Shown in pieces: positions 20,564-28,888 of a DNA stretch of 64,000 nucleotides. Position 1 is the stretch's first letter. Every line of letters begins with the position of its first letter. Source of the stretch: Methylophilaceae bacterium. GTDB lineage: Bacteria > Pseudomonadota > Gammaproteobacteria > Burkholderiales > Methylophilaceae. The position numbers were made by a program, and so were the translations under genes. The DNA is taken from the NCBI GenBank assembly GCA_028351715.1, contig JAOMKM010000001.1, forward strand, positions 49,365 through 113,364. The letters run 5' to 3'. The notes beneath the pieces are model-generated. The model ran no database searches. It was not told the DNA's origin and worked only from the letters and a program-made list of their open reading frames with translations.

Positions 20564-20931
20564 ACTAAATAAATCACAATAAAAGTACCTAAGAAACTTA
20601 AAACTAATACTGATTTACTACTTAATCTAGCCATAATCAAATCATTTCCAATTTGCATATCTAGCAGCAAATGTCTTAGCCCAGCAATTAGATGATGAAT
20701 AATTCCCCATAACATAGAATAAAAAATAGCAACAAAAGGAAATGTACTTAGAAGTGAGATAGTAACTTCATAACTAGCTAGCGACTTAAGTGAGTTACAA
20801 AATGCTATAACCAAAAAAGGCATAAAAATAAATAAGGCAACGCCACTCATTCTGTGAAGAATCGATACTAGTGCAGTTATGGGAAATTTGATAGTAAAGA
20901 GATTTAAATTTTTTATTTTCCTTTTTTCCAT
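20560..20931 (-). CDS. sdhC: Succinate dehydrogenase cytochrome b556 subunit SdhC
   Basis: Heme- and quinone-binding membrane subunit. I choose the ATG at 20929-20931, giving 123 residues and starting 2 bases after the malic enzyme stop. The longer frame to 20967 would add a Cys-rich stretch with no family match. SILHRMSG (23-30) gives the quinone-site Ser23 and Arg27, and HLIAGLRHLLLD (80-91) holds the heme-ligand His. Three membrane helices are evident. Confidence 0.93.
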   Translation of the reverse strand: MEKRKIKNLNLFTIKFPITALVSILHRMSGVALFIFMPFLVIAFCNSLKSLASYEVTISLLSTFPFVAIFYSMLWGIIHHLIAGLRHLLLDMQIGNDLIMARLSSKSVLVLSFLGTFIVIYLV

Positions 20932-20933
20932 TT

Positions 20934-22118
20934 TTAATAGGCCTCCTTTACAGCTTTTGCAACCCAATCAATTAGTCGTGGATCAAAAGGTTTTGGTATT
21001 AAATATTCTCGACCAAACTTCATTTGCTTAACCTTATAGGCATCTAACACTATTTGTGGAACAGGCTCCTTGGCTAGCATGGCTAATGCATAAGCAGCTG
21101 CCAATAGCATATCGTTATTTATTTCTGTAGCCTTGGCATCCAATGCTCCCCTAAAAAGAAATGGGAAACCTAGGACGTTGTTAACTTGATTCGGAAAGTC
21201 TGATCTACCTGTGGCCATAACAATATCATTACGAATCGAATGAGCTTTTGACGGAAGAATCTCTGGGTCGGGATTAGCTAAGGCAAATATAATAGGATTT
21301 TTTGCCATTAATTGAACGTTAGCTTCATCTAGAAGATTCGCCCCTGATACGCCAATAAATACGTCGGCGTCAACCATAGCATCGCTCAATAATCTTCCTT
21401 CGGTTTCAATCGCAAGGTCTTTATTGTATTTATTTAAATCTTTTCTATTCGTATGAAGTATGCCCTTTCTATCCAACATTGTAATATGTTTTGCACCCAT
21501 CAACTTTAATAGCCTCGCACAAGAACAGCCAGCCGCACCGGAGCCTAAAAAGACAATACGAACATCATTAATATTCTTTTTTTGGATCTCTAAAGCATTT
21601 TTTAATGCTGCAGCAACAATAACTGCCGTTCCGTGCTGATCGTCATGAAATACGGGGATTGATAAACGTTTTTTTAATTCACTTTCAATATAAAAGCAGT
21701 GGGGTGCTGCAATATCCTCTAGATTAATACCACCAAAGGTAGGCGCAATATTAATAACTGTTTGAATAAATTCGTCAGGGTCAGTGCAGTCAATTTCAAT
21801 ATCATAAACATCAATATCAGCAAACTTTTTAAATAATACTGCTTTCCCCTCCATTACTGGTTTAGAGGCCAAAGCTCCAACATTACCAAGACCAAGGACC
21901 GCAGTACCATTAGTTATAACTGCAACTAAGTTTCCCTTATTTGTGTAACGGTAAGCGTTATCTGGGTTCTTGGCAATTTCCCTAACAGGCACTGCTACTC
22001 CAGGTGTGTAAGCCAAAGATAAATCATCTGCCGTATCACATGGCTTTGACGATTCAACACTTAACTTTCCAGGCTTAGGATTTTCATGATAGTTTAATGC
22101 TTTTTTTTTGTGATTCAT
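20934..22118 (-). CDS. NAD(P)-dependent malic enzyme, short form
   Basis: Oxidative decarboxylation of malate to pyruvate. The 394 residues contain [14 protein letters not shown], the [11 protein letters not shown] loop, the metal-binding [24 protein letters not shown] and the Rossmann motif GSGAAG. The phosphotransacetylase-like C-terminal domain of the long MaeB enzymes is absent, so this is the short type. It lies between the GntR gene (3 bases) and sdhC (2 bases). The cofactor preference cannot be read from the sequence. Confidence 0.93.
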   Translation of the reverse strand: MNHKKKALNYHENPKPGKLSVESSKPCDTADDLSLAYTPGVAVPVREIAKNPDNAYRYTNKGNLVAVITNGTAVLGLGNVGALASKPVMEGKAVLFKKFADIDVYDIEIDCTDPDEFIQTVINIAPTFGGINLEDIAAPHCFYIESELKKRLSIPVFHDDQHGTAVIVAAALKNALEIQKKNINDVRIVFLGSGAAGCSCARLLKLMGAKHITMLDRKGILHTNRKDLNKYNKDLAIETEGRLLSDAMVDADVFIGVSGANLLDEANVQLMAKNPIIFALANPDPEILPSKAHSIRNDIVMATGRSDFPNQVNNVLGFPFLFRGALDAKATEINNDMLLAAAYALAMLAKEPVPQIVLDAYKVKQMKFGREYLIPKPFDPRLIDWVAKAVKEAY

Positions 22119-22121
22119 AAA

Positions 22122-22829
22122 TTATTCTAATTCAGTCGCATAGTGGTGATTTTCAGTAAGGCAAAGACCAAGACGCCACTCAATTGGACTGTTGTCATAG
22201 GTAAAAGAAATTCTCTCCACGCTTAATATAGGTGAATTAACCTTTACGCCTAAAATTTTTGCCACCTCACTGTTTGCTGCTACCGCCTTAATTTTTTCTT
22301 TAGCATGCAACATCTGAATACCAAAATCTGATTCATACATTCGATACATTGAGCCCTTTTTTTCTACAATTTTCTCAGGAGTAAGGCCACGGAAAGATGA
22401 TGCAGGAACTTTTATCAGATCTAAAATTAAAGGTTTTTGATTAAATGTTAATACACGTTTAATCGATACTATAGTCGATGCATTATTTATCTTCAATGTT
22501 TTAGCTAATCCATTGCTTGCTTTTTCCTTCCCAAAAGATATTAGACGGTTATCAAGCTTTTCCTTATTACCTATACTTGAGGTAAGCCTAAGAAATCGTA
22601 ACTGAATATTTTCTTCATTGTGGCTTGCAACAAACGTTCCTTTTCCCTGTCTCCTTATAAGTATGCTTTCAGCCGCAAGCTCATCAATTGCCTTCCTAAC
22701 TGTCCCTTGGCTAACATTAAATGAATGTGCTAATTCAATCTCACTGGGAATAGACTGTCCTGGATGCCATAATCCACCTACTAAGTTTTCAGTAATTCTT
22801 TTTTTTATTTGTACGTATAGCGGATTCAT
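22122..22829 (-). CDS. GntR-family regulator with UTRA domain (HutC/FarR type)
   Basis: Transcription regulator of 235 residues. The N-terminal winged helix-turn-helix (about 1-70: PSEIELAHSFNVSQGTVRKAIDELAAESILIRRQGKGTFVA) is typical GntR, and the rest fits the UTRA ligand domain. As first gene of the malic enzyme-sdh-fumC operon it is likely a local regulator. Two identical 12-bp palindromes upstream are candidate binding sites. The effector is unknown; an organic acid of the pathway is a reasonable guess. Confidence 0.9.
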   Translation of the reverse strand: MNPLYVQIKKRITENLVGGLWHPGQSIPSEIELAHSFNVSQGTVRKAIDELAAESILIRRQGKGTFVASHNEENIQLRFLRLTSSIGNKEKLDNRLISFGKEKASNGLAKTLKINNASTIVSIKRVLTFNQKPLILDLIKVPASSFRGLTPEKIVEKKGSMYRMYESDFGIQMLHAKEKIKAVAANSEVAKILGVKVNSPILSVERISFTYDNSPIEWRLGLCLTENHHYATELE

Positions 22830-22881
22830 TCTCCACTCTCCTTGAGTAAATATATAAATTACTTATTTATAGTCTTATATA

Positions 22882-22893
22882 TCTTATATAAGA
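22882..22893. promoter_or_regulatory. Candidate GntR operator, proximal copy
   Basis: Perfect palindrome TCTTATATAAGA, 53 bases before the GntR start codon, in the region where the operon promoter must lie. A half-site copy TCTTATATA is joined to its left (22873-22881 on the + strand). The same 12 bases recur at 23004-23015. The site is AT-rich and twofold symmetric, as expected for HutC-type regulators. Function inferred. Confidence 0.6.
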
Positions 22894-23003
22894 GTAAAAA
22901 ATAATCAAGACTTTTTTTTAAAATAAAAAATTTTCCAATAAATTAAATAAGTTACTGTTATTAATATATATTTTATAATTTCTTTTTATGTTTACTTATT
23001 AAC

Positions 23004-23015
23004 TCTTATATAAGA
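23004..23015. promoter_or_regulatory. Candidate GntR operator, distal copy
   Basis: Second exact copy of TCTTATATAAGA, 122 bases upstream of the first (relative to the operon). It lies in the otherwise featureless AT-rich spacer 22830-23059. Paired sites about 120 bp apart could support looping or two promoters. Function inferred. Confidence 0.55.
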
Positions 23016-23059
23016 ATTAATAAAATAATTAACATACATTTGAATTTAAATTGGGTGTG

Positions 23060-23314
23060 TTAACTTAATAACTTTTTTTTAATTGATTGGAGTTCGAGCT
23101 GGTGATTACTATAGCTTTCGTAAACATTTAGCGAAGATCTACTATACCAATAGCGACTGTTAGCCTCATCACCTTCTATTTTATGAAGAACAGCATGAAT
23201 CCATTGGGCAACTGGAGAATTAATATCTTGGACAATTCTATGAGCACCATCCCAGTCTTCTGAGATAAGAATCAGATCAATCGCCTTAAGACATTGCTGA
23301 TCAAGTAAACTCAT
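23060..23314 (-). CDS. Conserved hypothetical protein, 84 residues
   Basis: I do not recognise a function. The 84 residues are helical, with a WDGAHRIVQDINSPVAQWIHAVLHKIEGDEANSRYWYSR core. The AH, WIHA, LH, EGD and YWY elements resemble a widespread family of small uncharacterised bacterial proteins. No signal peptide or membrane helix. It overlaps the preceding zinc-finger gene by 14 bases, so it is the last gene of the DUF2946-TonB receptor group. Its His, Trp and Tyr content could suit metal or cofactor handling, but that is speculation. Confidence 0.7.
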   Translation of the reverse strand: MSLLDQQCLKAIDLILISEDWDGAHRIVQDINSPVAQWIHAVLHKIEGDEANSRYWYSRSSLNVYESYSNHQLELQSIKKKLLS

Positions 23315-23477
23315 CTAAAAGCTTTTCTTGCTCAATTCTATAATCACAATTAACCTTATGTTTTTCTAATAAACCATTGATTTTTAATGATTCTTCTTTG
23401 CAAAATTTACATCTATAATTATTTACTGCGGGATCTTTTTTTTCCTGAGGGTAATCGATATAGAAGTTTTTTTTCAT
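23301..23477 (-). CDS. Small C2HC zinc-finger-like protein, 58 residues
   Basis: Tiny protein that I cannot assign to a named family. Using the ATG at 23475-23477 it has 58 residues with Cys23-x2-Cys26-x13-His40-x3-Cys44, a clean C2HC zinc-finger spacing in the segment YRCKFCKEESLKINGLLEKH. A TTG at 23492, overlapping the TonB receptor stop as TTGA, is an alternative start adding 5 residues. It lies between the TonB receptor gene and the 84-residue gene, with which it overlaps by 14 bases. Coupling and the ordered Cys/His pattern argue that it is real. Confidence 0.65.
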   Translation of the reverse strand: MKKNFYIDYPQEKKDPAVNNYRCKFCKEESLKINGLLEKHKVNCDYRIEQEKLLDEFT

Positions 23478-23488
23478 AATACATTCTA

Positions 23489-25711
23489 TCAAAAATTATA
23501 TAATACCCCAACATTAAATGACCTACCCATTCCCGGTACTGCGGTTCCATTTTTAACACCAGTCATCATTGTTGAACCCTGTCCCAAATAAGTCCCGCCA
23601 AGAGGATCGCTGTACCTCCTATCAAAAACATTTGCTACGGACAGATTGAGCATTACATTCTTATAAGAATAATCGCTAGTTATATTGACTAAGCCGTAGC
23701 CTGGTGTCTGGTTTTCATTTCGAATGGCAGAAGTTTTTCCCTTCTCTTTGACTAACATTACTTCCAAACGATTACTCCATGCACCTTTATTCTGCTCTAG
23801 TGTAGCTTTAAGATTTAGTGGCATTATTCTGTAAAGGTTGTCGTGTGTATCATTATTCCTTCCTCTTACGTAAGCAAGTGAGCTCGTAACCCTTAAATCT
23901 CCAAAATAACTATAATAGCCTAGGTTTTTATAGGCGCTAATATCAAATCCGAAAATTCTTGCTGACTGATTATCTAAACTTAATGTGCTAAAACCATCCG
24001 AGCGACTCATGCAGCTTTTACCGACCTCACCGCATGTTACAGCATCGATATAGTCCTCAACATATGTGTAATATGGATTAAATTTAACTTGGTAGTCATC
24101 TTTTTTAGAGTCATGCCAATCAGCTGACCATGCAATAGTGTGGGCTTTTTCTGGATTTAGATTAATATTACCAACATAACCATTACCATCTCCATATGAA
24201 TTATTCATGTTGGCTGCCATGGTCCATGTAGACCAAGTATATCTTTCGTAGAGGTTTGGACTTCTATTCTTAATCGCATAACCTAATTCAGATGTAAGTG
24301 TTGGTGAGACAATATACTCAGCAAGTGCTGTTAAATCCCAGTTATGATTGGTCCGTGTGCGATCACTGGCATTAAAGGTATCAGAATTTGCCTTCTGATT
24401 GTTCGTCATACCACCATAAGTATTTAAATCGGCATAGCCATGAACCTCGCCTGCATTCATCCTAACCATCCCATACCTTAGCCCAACTGAAATCAGCAGA
24501 TCTGGTTCCCATAAATTAGTCAATTCTCCATAAATATCATACCTATCACGAGATCCATCATTAATATTTACAAAGGTATTTGGAGACATGCTTCCCGAAC
24601 CACTAGCCGCCCACAAATCATCTAATCGGTAGCGTTGAAATTCAGAACCAACTGTGAGAGTGTTATTTTCATCTAAATTGATGTCTGCCTTAACAGTAAA
24701 CCCTAAATTAATCCCCTCACTATCCATTGGGTTTCCAGGAGCATTGTTTGGGTACCAATATTGTTTATCTGAGCCAAAATTCATTGCGTGATCGGTGCTT
24801 TCAATATAAGTCCGAGCCTCAATATCCCCCCAGTTAAATTTATCTGAATACTTTAAATTAAAACTCCTACTATCATTACCAGTCATATCCATCCTCTGAT
24901 TAATAAGACCCTGGTAAGGAGAATGCTGAATAGAGACCTTAAGGTTTAATTCTGATGATCCTTTTTTTGATCCAAGATTAAAAAGATGGTTAGAAATTTT
25001 ATAAGCGGAAGAGCCAGCTTCGGCCGCATCAATCCAATCCCGCCCAACAATAGTAGCTCCCACCTTAAAATCATCGGCTGAACTATAATTTTTAGCGTCA
25101 GTATAATTACCACTGTATTTAAAATAGAGTTTATCTGTAGCTATAACTGTATTAATATTTGCTCCAAAAGCCTGGTTATTGCTTCGGAAAGAACTTCTAA
25201 GACTTCCTTTTTTAATAATTTCACTCGATTTAGAATATTCTGGAGCTTTTGAATCAACAATTACTGTGCCTCCAATACTGTCACCACCCATGCTGACCGG
25301 GGTAATGCCTGCAAAAACTTTAAGCTTACTAATATTATTAATATCAATGTATGAGAATGGCGAGTTTGAATGGCTTGCACATCCTGAAATAAGGTCCATT
25401 CCATCGACTCTAACCTTAATCCGATCATCCGCAAGACCATGGATAACAGGCATTCCTGATGATCCAGCATTTGATATATTATCAGAACCTACAAAATAAT
25501 TTAACAATGACCCAGCATCACTTGAATCTATTACTCTGCTATTAATTTTATCTTTTTTAAGAATTTTCCCTGAAGAGATAGAGCCATTATTTAGTGGGTA
25601 CTGAATATTAATAATATCGGTATCAATCTGAATCTCAGCCAATACATAATTAAAACTTAAAAAAGGTATAACTAATAATAAATATTGAATTGCTCTTAAT
25701 TTCTTCTGCAT
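23489..25711 (-). CDS. TonB-dependent outer membrane receptor, probably metal uptake
   Basis: Energy-coupled outer-membrane importer of 740 residues. It has a signal peptide (about 1-25, ending VLA), a plug domain (about 45-165, with IHGLADDRIKVRVDGM and VFAGITPVSMGGDSIGGTV) and a barrel ending in Phe. The GCASHSNSPFSYI segment in the plug, with one Cys, is reminiscent of the copper-receptor subgroup of TonB proteins. The upstream DUF2946 gene supports copper. The nearby pqq operon leaves a lanthanide complex as another option, since lanthanide-dependent alcohol dehydrogenases use PQQ. The substrate is not proven. Confidence 0.9.
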   Translation of the reverse strand: MQKKLRAIQYLLLVIPFLSFNYVLAEIQIDTDIINIQYPLNNGSISSGKILKKDKINSRVIDSSDAGSLLNYFVGSDNISNAGSSGMPVIHGLADDRIKVRVDGMDLISGCASHSNSPFSYIDINNISKLKVFAGITPVSMGGDSIGGTVIVDSKAPEYSKSSEIIKKGSLRSSFRSNNQAFGANINTVIATDKLYFKYSGNYTDAKNYSSADDFKVGATIVGRDWIDAAEAGSSAYKISNHLFNLGSKKGSSELNLKVSIQHSPYQGLINQRMDMTGNDSRSFNLKYSDKFNWGDIEARTYIESTDHAMNFGSDKQYWYPNNAPGNPMDSEGINLGFTVKADINLDENNTLTVGSEFQRYRLDDLWAASGSGSMSPNTFVNINDGSRDRYDIYGELTNLWEPDLLISVGLRYGMVRMNAGEVHGYADLNTYGGMTNNQKANSDTFNASDRTRTNHNWDLTALAEYIVSPTLTSELGYAIKNRSPNLYERYTWSTWTMAANMNNSYGDGNGYVGNINLNPEKAHTIAWSADWHDSKKDDYQVKFNPYYTYVEDYIDAVTCGEVGKSCMSRSDGFSTLSLDNQSARIFGFDISAYKNLGYYSYFGDLRVTSSLAYVRGRNNDTHDNLYRIMPLNLKATLEQNKGAWSNRLEVMLVKEKGKTSAIRNENQTPGYGLVNITSDYSYKNVMLNLSVANVFDRRYSDPLGGTYLGQGSTMMTGVKNGTAVPGMGRSFNVGVLYNF

Positions 25712-25727
25712 AATTAGCCTAAATATA

Positions 25728-25760
25728 AAATATAAAACCCTTTCTATTTACCTGAAAGGA
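25728..25760 (-). terminator. Weak hairpin between the DUF2946 and TonB receptor genes
   Basis: The arms CCTTTC and GAAAGG (25740-25745 and 25755-25760 on the + strand) enclose 9 bases and are followed on the minus strand by a GTTTTATATTTT run. It may be a partial terminator that lowers receptor expression relative to the first gene. The stem is only 6 bp. Confidence 0.35.
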
Positions 25761-25785
25761 ATTAAAATTACTATTGATTTAATAT

Positions 25786-26157
25786 CTAAGCTTTAGGTGG
25801 GGCGTTTGGATGTAAAGAGACTAGTAAGTATCTGTAATTAAAGTTCGGACTATAGTTATTTGGAGTTACAGCTAGGAGGTGCTTATATTTTATGCCCTTA
25901 GTGCTAACACTATTAAGAATAATTTGTTCAGATGATAAAGAACAATAACTACAATGCTCCATTGGGTTTATATCATCACTGCCACTTGAATCATTTACAT
26001 TAACAAGCTTAATACCTGAAGAGGAGCAAATAACCTCATAATGCTCTAATTCATTTGATGAGGAGCTCGCTTGAGATATTAATGGCGCTAATGTAATAAA
26101 AAGAAAAGCTAAAATAGCTATCCAAAATACGCCTTTATTGCTTCTAAGCTTTAACAT
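25786..26157 (-). CDS. DUF2946-like membrane-anchored or secreted protein
   Basis: The 123-residue protein has one N-terminal hydrophobic segment (about 10-30), either signal peptide or anchor. A short Ser-rich spacer follows, then an MEHCSYC motif around residues 76-82, in the style of DUF2946 proteins (HCxxC). DUF2946 genes commonly accompany copper genes and TonB-type copper receptors, which is the arrangement here (74 bases before a TonB receptor). The promoter is so close that the mRNA would be nearly leaderless. Function unknown; metal binding by His/Cys is inferred. Confidence 0.7.
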   Translation of the reverse strand: MLKLRSNKGVFWIAILAFLFITLAPLISQASSSSNELEHYEVICSSSGIKLVNVNDSSGSDDINPMEHCSYCSLSSEQIILNSVSTKGIKYKHLLAVTPNNYSPNFNYRYLLVSLHPNAPPKA

Positions 26158-26164
26158 GGCGTGA

Positions 26165-26194
26165 ATTTTAAAGGAAAATACAATAAGCTGTCAA
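26165..26194 (-). promoter_or_regulatory. Strong predicted sigma70 promoter of the DUF2946-TonB receptor unit
   Basis: A perfect -35 TTGACA (26189-26194) is followed by 18 bases and a TAAAAT -10 box (26165-26170) on the minus strand. The ATG of the DUF2946 gene is only 7 bases beyond, so transcription would begin at or next to the start codon. No ribosome binding site fits in between. Confidence 0.65.
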
Positions 26195-26214
26195 ATATAA
26201 AGATAAATAACAGA

Positions 26215-27393
26215 CTAATTATTCCAAATCTTTGTTTTAGTTATAGTAAATAAGCCAATAAAAAATATTATGAAAAGTCCTAGAGACAAGCCAAAAGTTG
26301 AGAACCATAAGATAGGAACAATTATTCCCGCCACAACAGATGAAAAAAGCATCTGAGAAAATGCTTGACCTGAAGCTGCTGTACCTCTTATTTTTGGAAA
26401 CTGATCTAATGCTGCAATTGAAATAATAGGCATTACTGCAGCCATTCCAATATTATATAAAGCAACTAAGCCAATATTTATTGCTGCTTCATTTTCAAAA
26501 AAGAAACAAAAAAATAAATTTAATAATACGATACAAGTCATCCAATAATACCCCCTTCGAAGTAGCATTGAAGGGCTAATCCTTCCCGCTCCCCTCTTAG
26601 CAATGAATGAACCAATCATCATTCCTGTAACAGTTGGTATAAATAAATAACCAAACTGTTGAGATGTAAATCCTAAATGATCAATTAAAAAAATAGGGCT
26701 AGCTAAAACATAAATAAAAAAAGCTGAAAAATTAGCAGATAAAGATAAAATTAGGAAAATAAATTCTTTATTATTTAGCAATAATTTATACCGTGGGATT
26801 ATGTCTTTAAGAGAAAAGGGTACAAGCATATTATTTTTGATAGTTTCAGGTAGAATTTTTGAAGCCATAAACATTGATACTGCAGCATAAAAAGCTAAGA
26901 AAATAAAAATACTTTGCCAATGGAAGCCTAAAAGAAGACCGCCTATCATAGGTGCTATAGCTGGAGCTATACCGAATAAAATTTGAACGGTTGCCATTAC
27001 CCTCTGCGCCTCTGCTCCTTGATACAAGTCTCTTACCATAGCTCTTGCAACTACACTACCGGCCCCTCCACCGATTCCCTGTAATGCTCTAAAAAACCAT
27101 AAGGATTCAACTGAAGTTGAAAAAGCACAGCCAAAAGATGCAAGAAAAAATAATACTAATCCCCACTGCATAGTCTTAATTCTTCCTATACCATCTGATA
27201 TTGGCCCATGAAATAAAAGCATGATTGTGTATGGAAGAAGATAAAATGTAAGACTTTGTTGGATTGCTTCTGGTGAAGCCAATAAATCGTTGGAAAGAAT
27301 ATGGAATGCAGGTAAATATGTATCAATAGCAAACGGTGCTAGTGAGGATAAAGCAGCTAAAGTAATTACTCTTGGGTTAAGGAAAAGACTCAT
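26215..27393 (-). CDS. MFS transporter, Bcr/CflA drug-efflux type
   Basis: Twelve-helix major facilitator of 392 residues. The N-terminal PFAIDTYLPAFHILSNDL and GPISDGIGRIKTMQWGL (the MFS signature between helices 2 and 3) plus GIGGGAGSVVARAMVRD mark the Bcr/CflA drug:proton antiporter group. It starts 21 bases after the pqqE stop, on the same strand and with no terminator, so it is probably the last gene of the pqq operon. A role in exporting PQQ or a related compound is possible but unproven; general drug efflux is the default. Confidence 0.88.
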   Translation of the reverse strand: MSLFLNPRVITLAALSSLAPFAIDTYLPAFHILSNDLLASPEAIQQSLTFYLLPYTIMLLFHGPISDGIGRIKTMQWGLVLFFLASFGCAFSTSVESLWFFRALQGIGGGAGSVVARAMVRDLYQGAEAQRVMATVQILFGIAPAIAPMIGGLLLGFHWQSIFIFLAFYAAVSMFMASKILPETIKNNMLVPFSLKDIIPRYKLLLNNKEFIFLILSLSANFSAFFIYVLASPIFLIDHLGFTSQQFGYLFIPTVTGMMIGSFIAKRGAGRISPSMLLRRGYYWMTCIVLLNLFFCFFFENEAAINIGLVALYNIGMAAVMPIISIAALDQFPKIRGTAASGQAFSQMLFSSVVAGIIVPILWFSTFGLSLGLFIIFFIGLFTITKTKIWNN

Positions 27394-27414
27394 ATTGCTC
27401 TAATTATATTAAAA

Positions 27415-28605
27415 CTAAGGGGTAGCGTGAAATTTTTCTAATCTTTCTTTTTCATCACCCTTTTCTATTTTTTTAGAATTCTCATTTGTTCTAAACATGA
27501 TAGGCTTAGCTTCAACACCAGGATTTTGTGAATCTTTTATTGCTTGATCAATTATGTGGCGATCTGGAGACTTTGAACAAACTGGATCAGCACCTTCGGC
27601 ATTTCCAGTTAATAAAAGTGCTTGGCATCTACAACCACCTAAATCATTTTCTTTTTCAGAACAGCTTCTGCACGGTTCCTGCATCCAATCATCACCACGA
27701 AATTTATTGAATGCTGGTGAATCATACCAGGCTCCTTTTAATGGTGAATCATTAACATTGGGAAACTCTAAATTAGGAATCACTCTTGCAGAATGGCATG
27801 GAAGAACATCTCCATTAGCAGTCACTATCATGAATACTTCGCCCCATCCGTTCATACATTTTTTTGGTCTATCATCAAAATAATCTGGGACCACAAAAAA
27901 TATCTTCATCTTATTACCAACACGCTCTCGAAACTTATTTGTTACTTTTAATGCATTCTCTACTTGCTCTTTTTTAGGCATTAATTGATCTCTATTCACT
28001 AATGACCATCCATAATATTGAGTATTAGCTAGTTCTATATAGTCGGCTCCTAGACCTTCTGCCATTTCTAGAATTTCTTGAATATGGTCGATATTGTATC
28101 TATGCATAACAACATTTAGTACCATCGGATATCCTCTATCCTTGATCATAGCTGCTACTTTTTGTTTTAATTTGAATGTTTTGGTATTAGTTATAAAGTT
28201 ATTAATTTCTTCAGTGATATCATGCATTGATAATTGAATATGATCGAGACCACCGTCTTTCAGTGCGTCAATTCTTTTCTCGTTCATACCAGCACCAGAT
28301 GTTATTAAATTACTGTAATAACCTAACGAACTGGCTTCAGTCACAATCTCTTCAATATCTTTCCTTAGTAATGGCTCTCCTCCTGAAATTCCAAGCTGCG
28401 CAGCTCCTAAATCTCTTGCCTGCCTTAAGACTCTAATCCATGAATCAGTATCTAGTTCATTTTGAGTATGTTTATCGAAGTCCGTTGGGTTGTAGCAAAA
28501 AGCACATTGTAGTGGGCATTGATAGGTAATCTCAGCTAGCAACCACAATGGTTGAGTTGTTGTAGTTGAAGCTGAAACGCCATTATTTTTTTTATCTAAT
28601 TCCAT
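27415..28605 (-). CDS. pqqE: PqqA peptide cyclase (radical SAM)
   Basis: Radical SAM enzyme that joins Glu and Tyr of the PqqA peptide, the first step to the cofactor PQQ. In 396 residues the SAM cluster motif Cys30-x3-Cys34-x2-Cys37 is in ITYQCPLQCAFCYNP. The C-terminal SPASM-type cysteines appear in CRSCSEKENDLGGCRCQALLLTGNAEGADPVCS. The N-terminus has about 15 additional Ser/Thr/Asn-rich residues. It follows pqqD by 4 bases. PQQ serves periplasmic dehydrogenases such as methanol dehydrogenase. Confidence 0.97.
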   Translation of the reverse strand: MELDKKNNGVSASTTTTQPLWLLAEITYQCPLQCAFCYNPTDFDKHTQNELDTDSWIRVLRQARDLGAAQLGISGGEPLLRKDIEEIVTEASSLGYYSNLITSGAGMNEKRIDALKDGGLDHIQLSMHDITEEINNFITNTKTFKLKQKVAAMIKDRGYPMVLNVVMHRYNIDHIQEILEMAEGLGADYIELANTQYYGWSLVNRDQLMPKKEQVENALKVTNKFRERVGNKMKIFFVVPDYFDDRPKKCMNGWGEVFMIVTANGDVLPCHSARVIPNLEFPNVNDSPLKGAWYDSPAFNKFRGDDWMQEPCRSCSEKENDLGGCRCQALLLTGNAEGADPVCSKSPDRHIIDQAIKDSQNPGVEAKPIMFRTNENSKKIEKGDEKERLEKFHATP

Positions 28606-28609
28606 TTTC

Positions 28610-28888
28610 CTAGTTTACCTTCTCAATCCATGCCTTATCTAAAGCTAACTCTATCATTCCTTCGATATCTTTAGCAATATTTGGGGCATCTGTGAATTTC
28701 TTACTTAATGTCTCTGTTATTGATTCAACAGTTGACTCACCGTCGACTAAATTTAAGACTTCTCCAGCACTACCGTTCAATTTAACCATACCTTCTGGGA
28801 ATAATATGACGTAACAATCCTGTGCTTTCTCCCATTGAAAACGATGGTGTGCTGCAATCTTATATATATCTTTAGTTTCAATCGCCAT
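28610..28888 (-). CDS. pqqD: PQQ biosynthesis protein PqqD (peptide chaperone)
   Basis: Small winged-helix-like chaperone (92 residues) that presents PqqA to PqqE. Family pattern: [39 protein letters not shown], followed by a helical C-terminus. It overlaps pqqC by 11 bases and precedes pqqE by 4, so the chaperone and cyclase are produced together. Confidence 0.95.
   Translation of the reverse strand: MAIETKDIYKIAAHHRFQWEKAQDCYVILFPEGMVKLNGSAGEVLNLVDGESTVESITETLSKKFTDAPNIAKDIEGMIELALDKAWIEKVN

Noticed and set aside
22830-23059. Small gene or RNA in the longest spacer
   Set aside because: No open frame with a ribosome binding site; only the two palindromes and AT-rich sequence.
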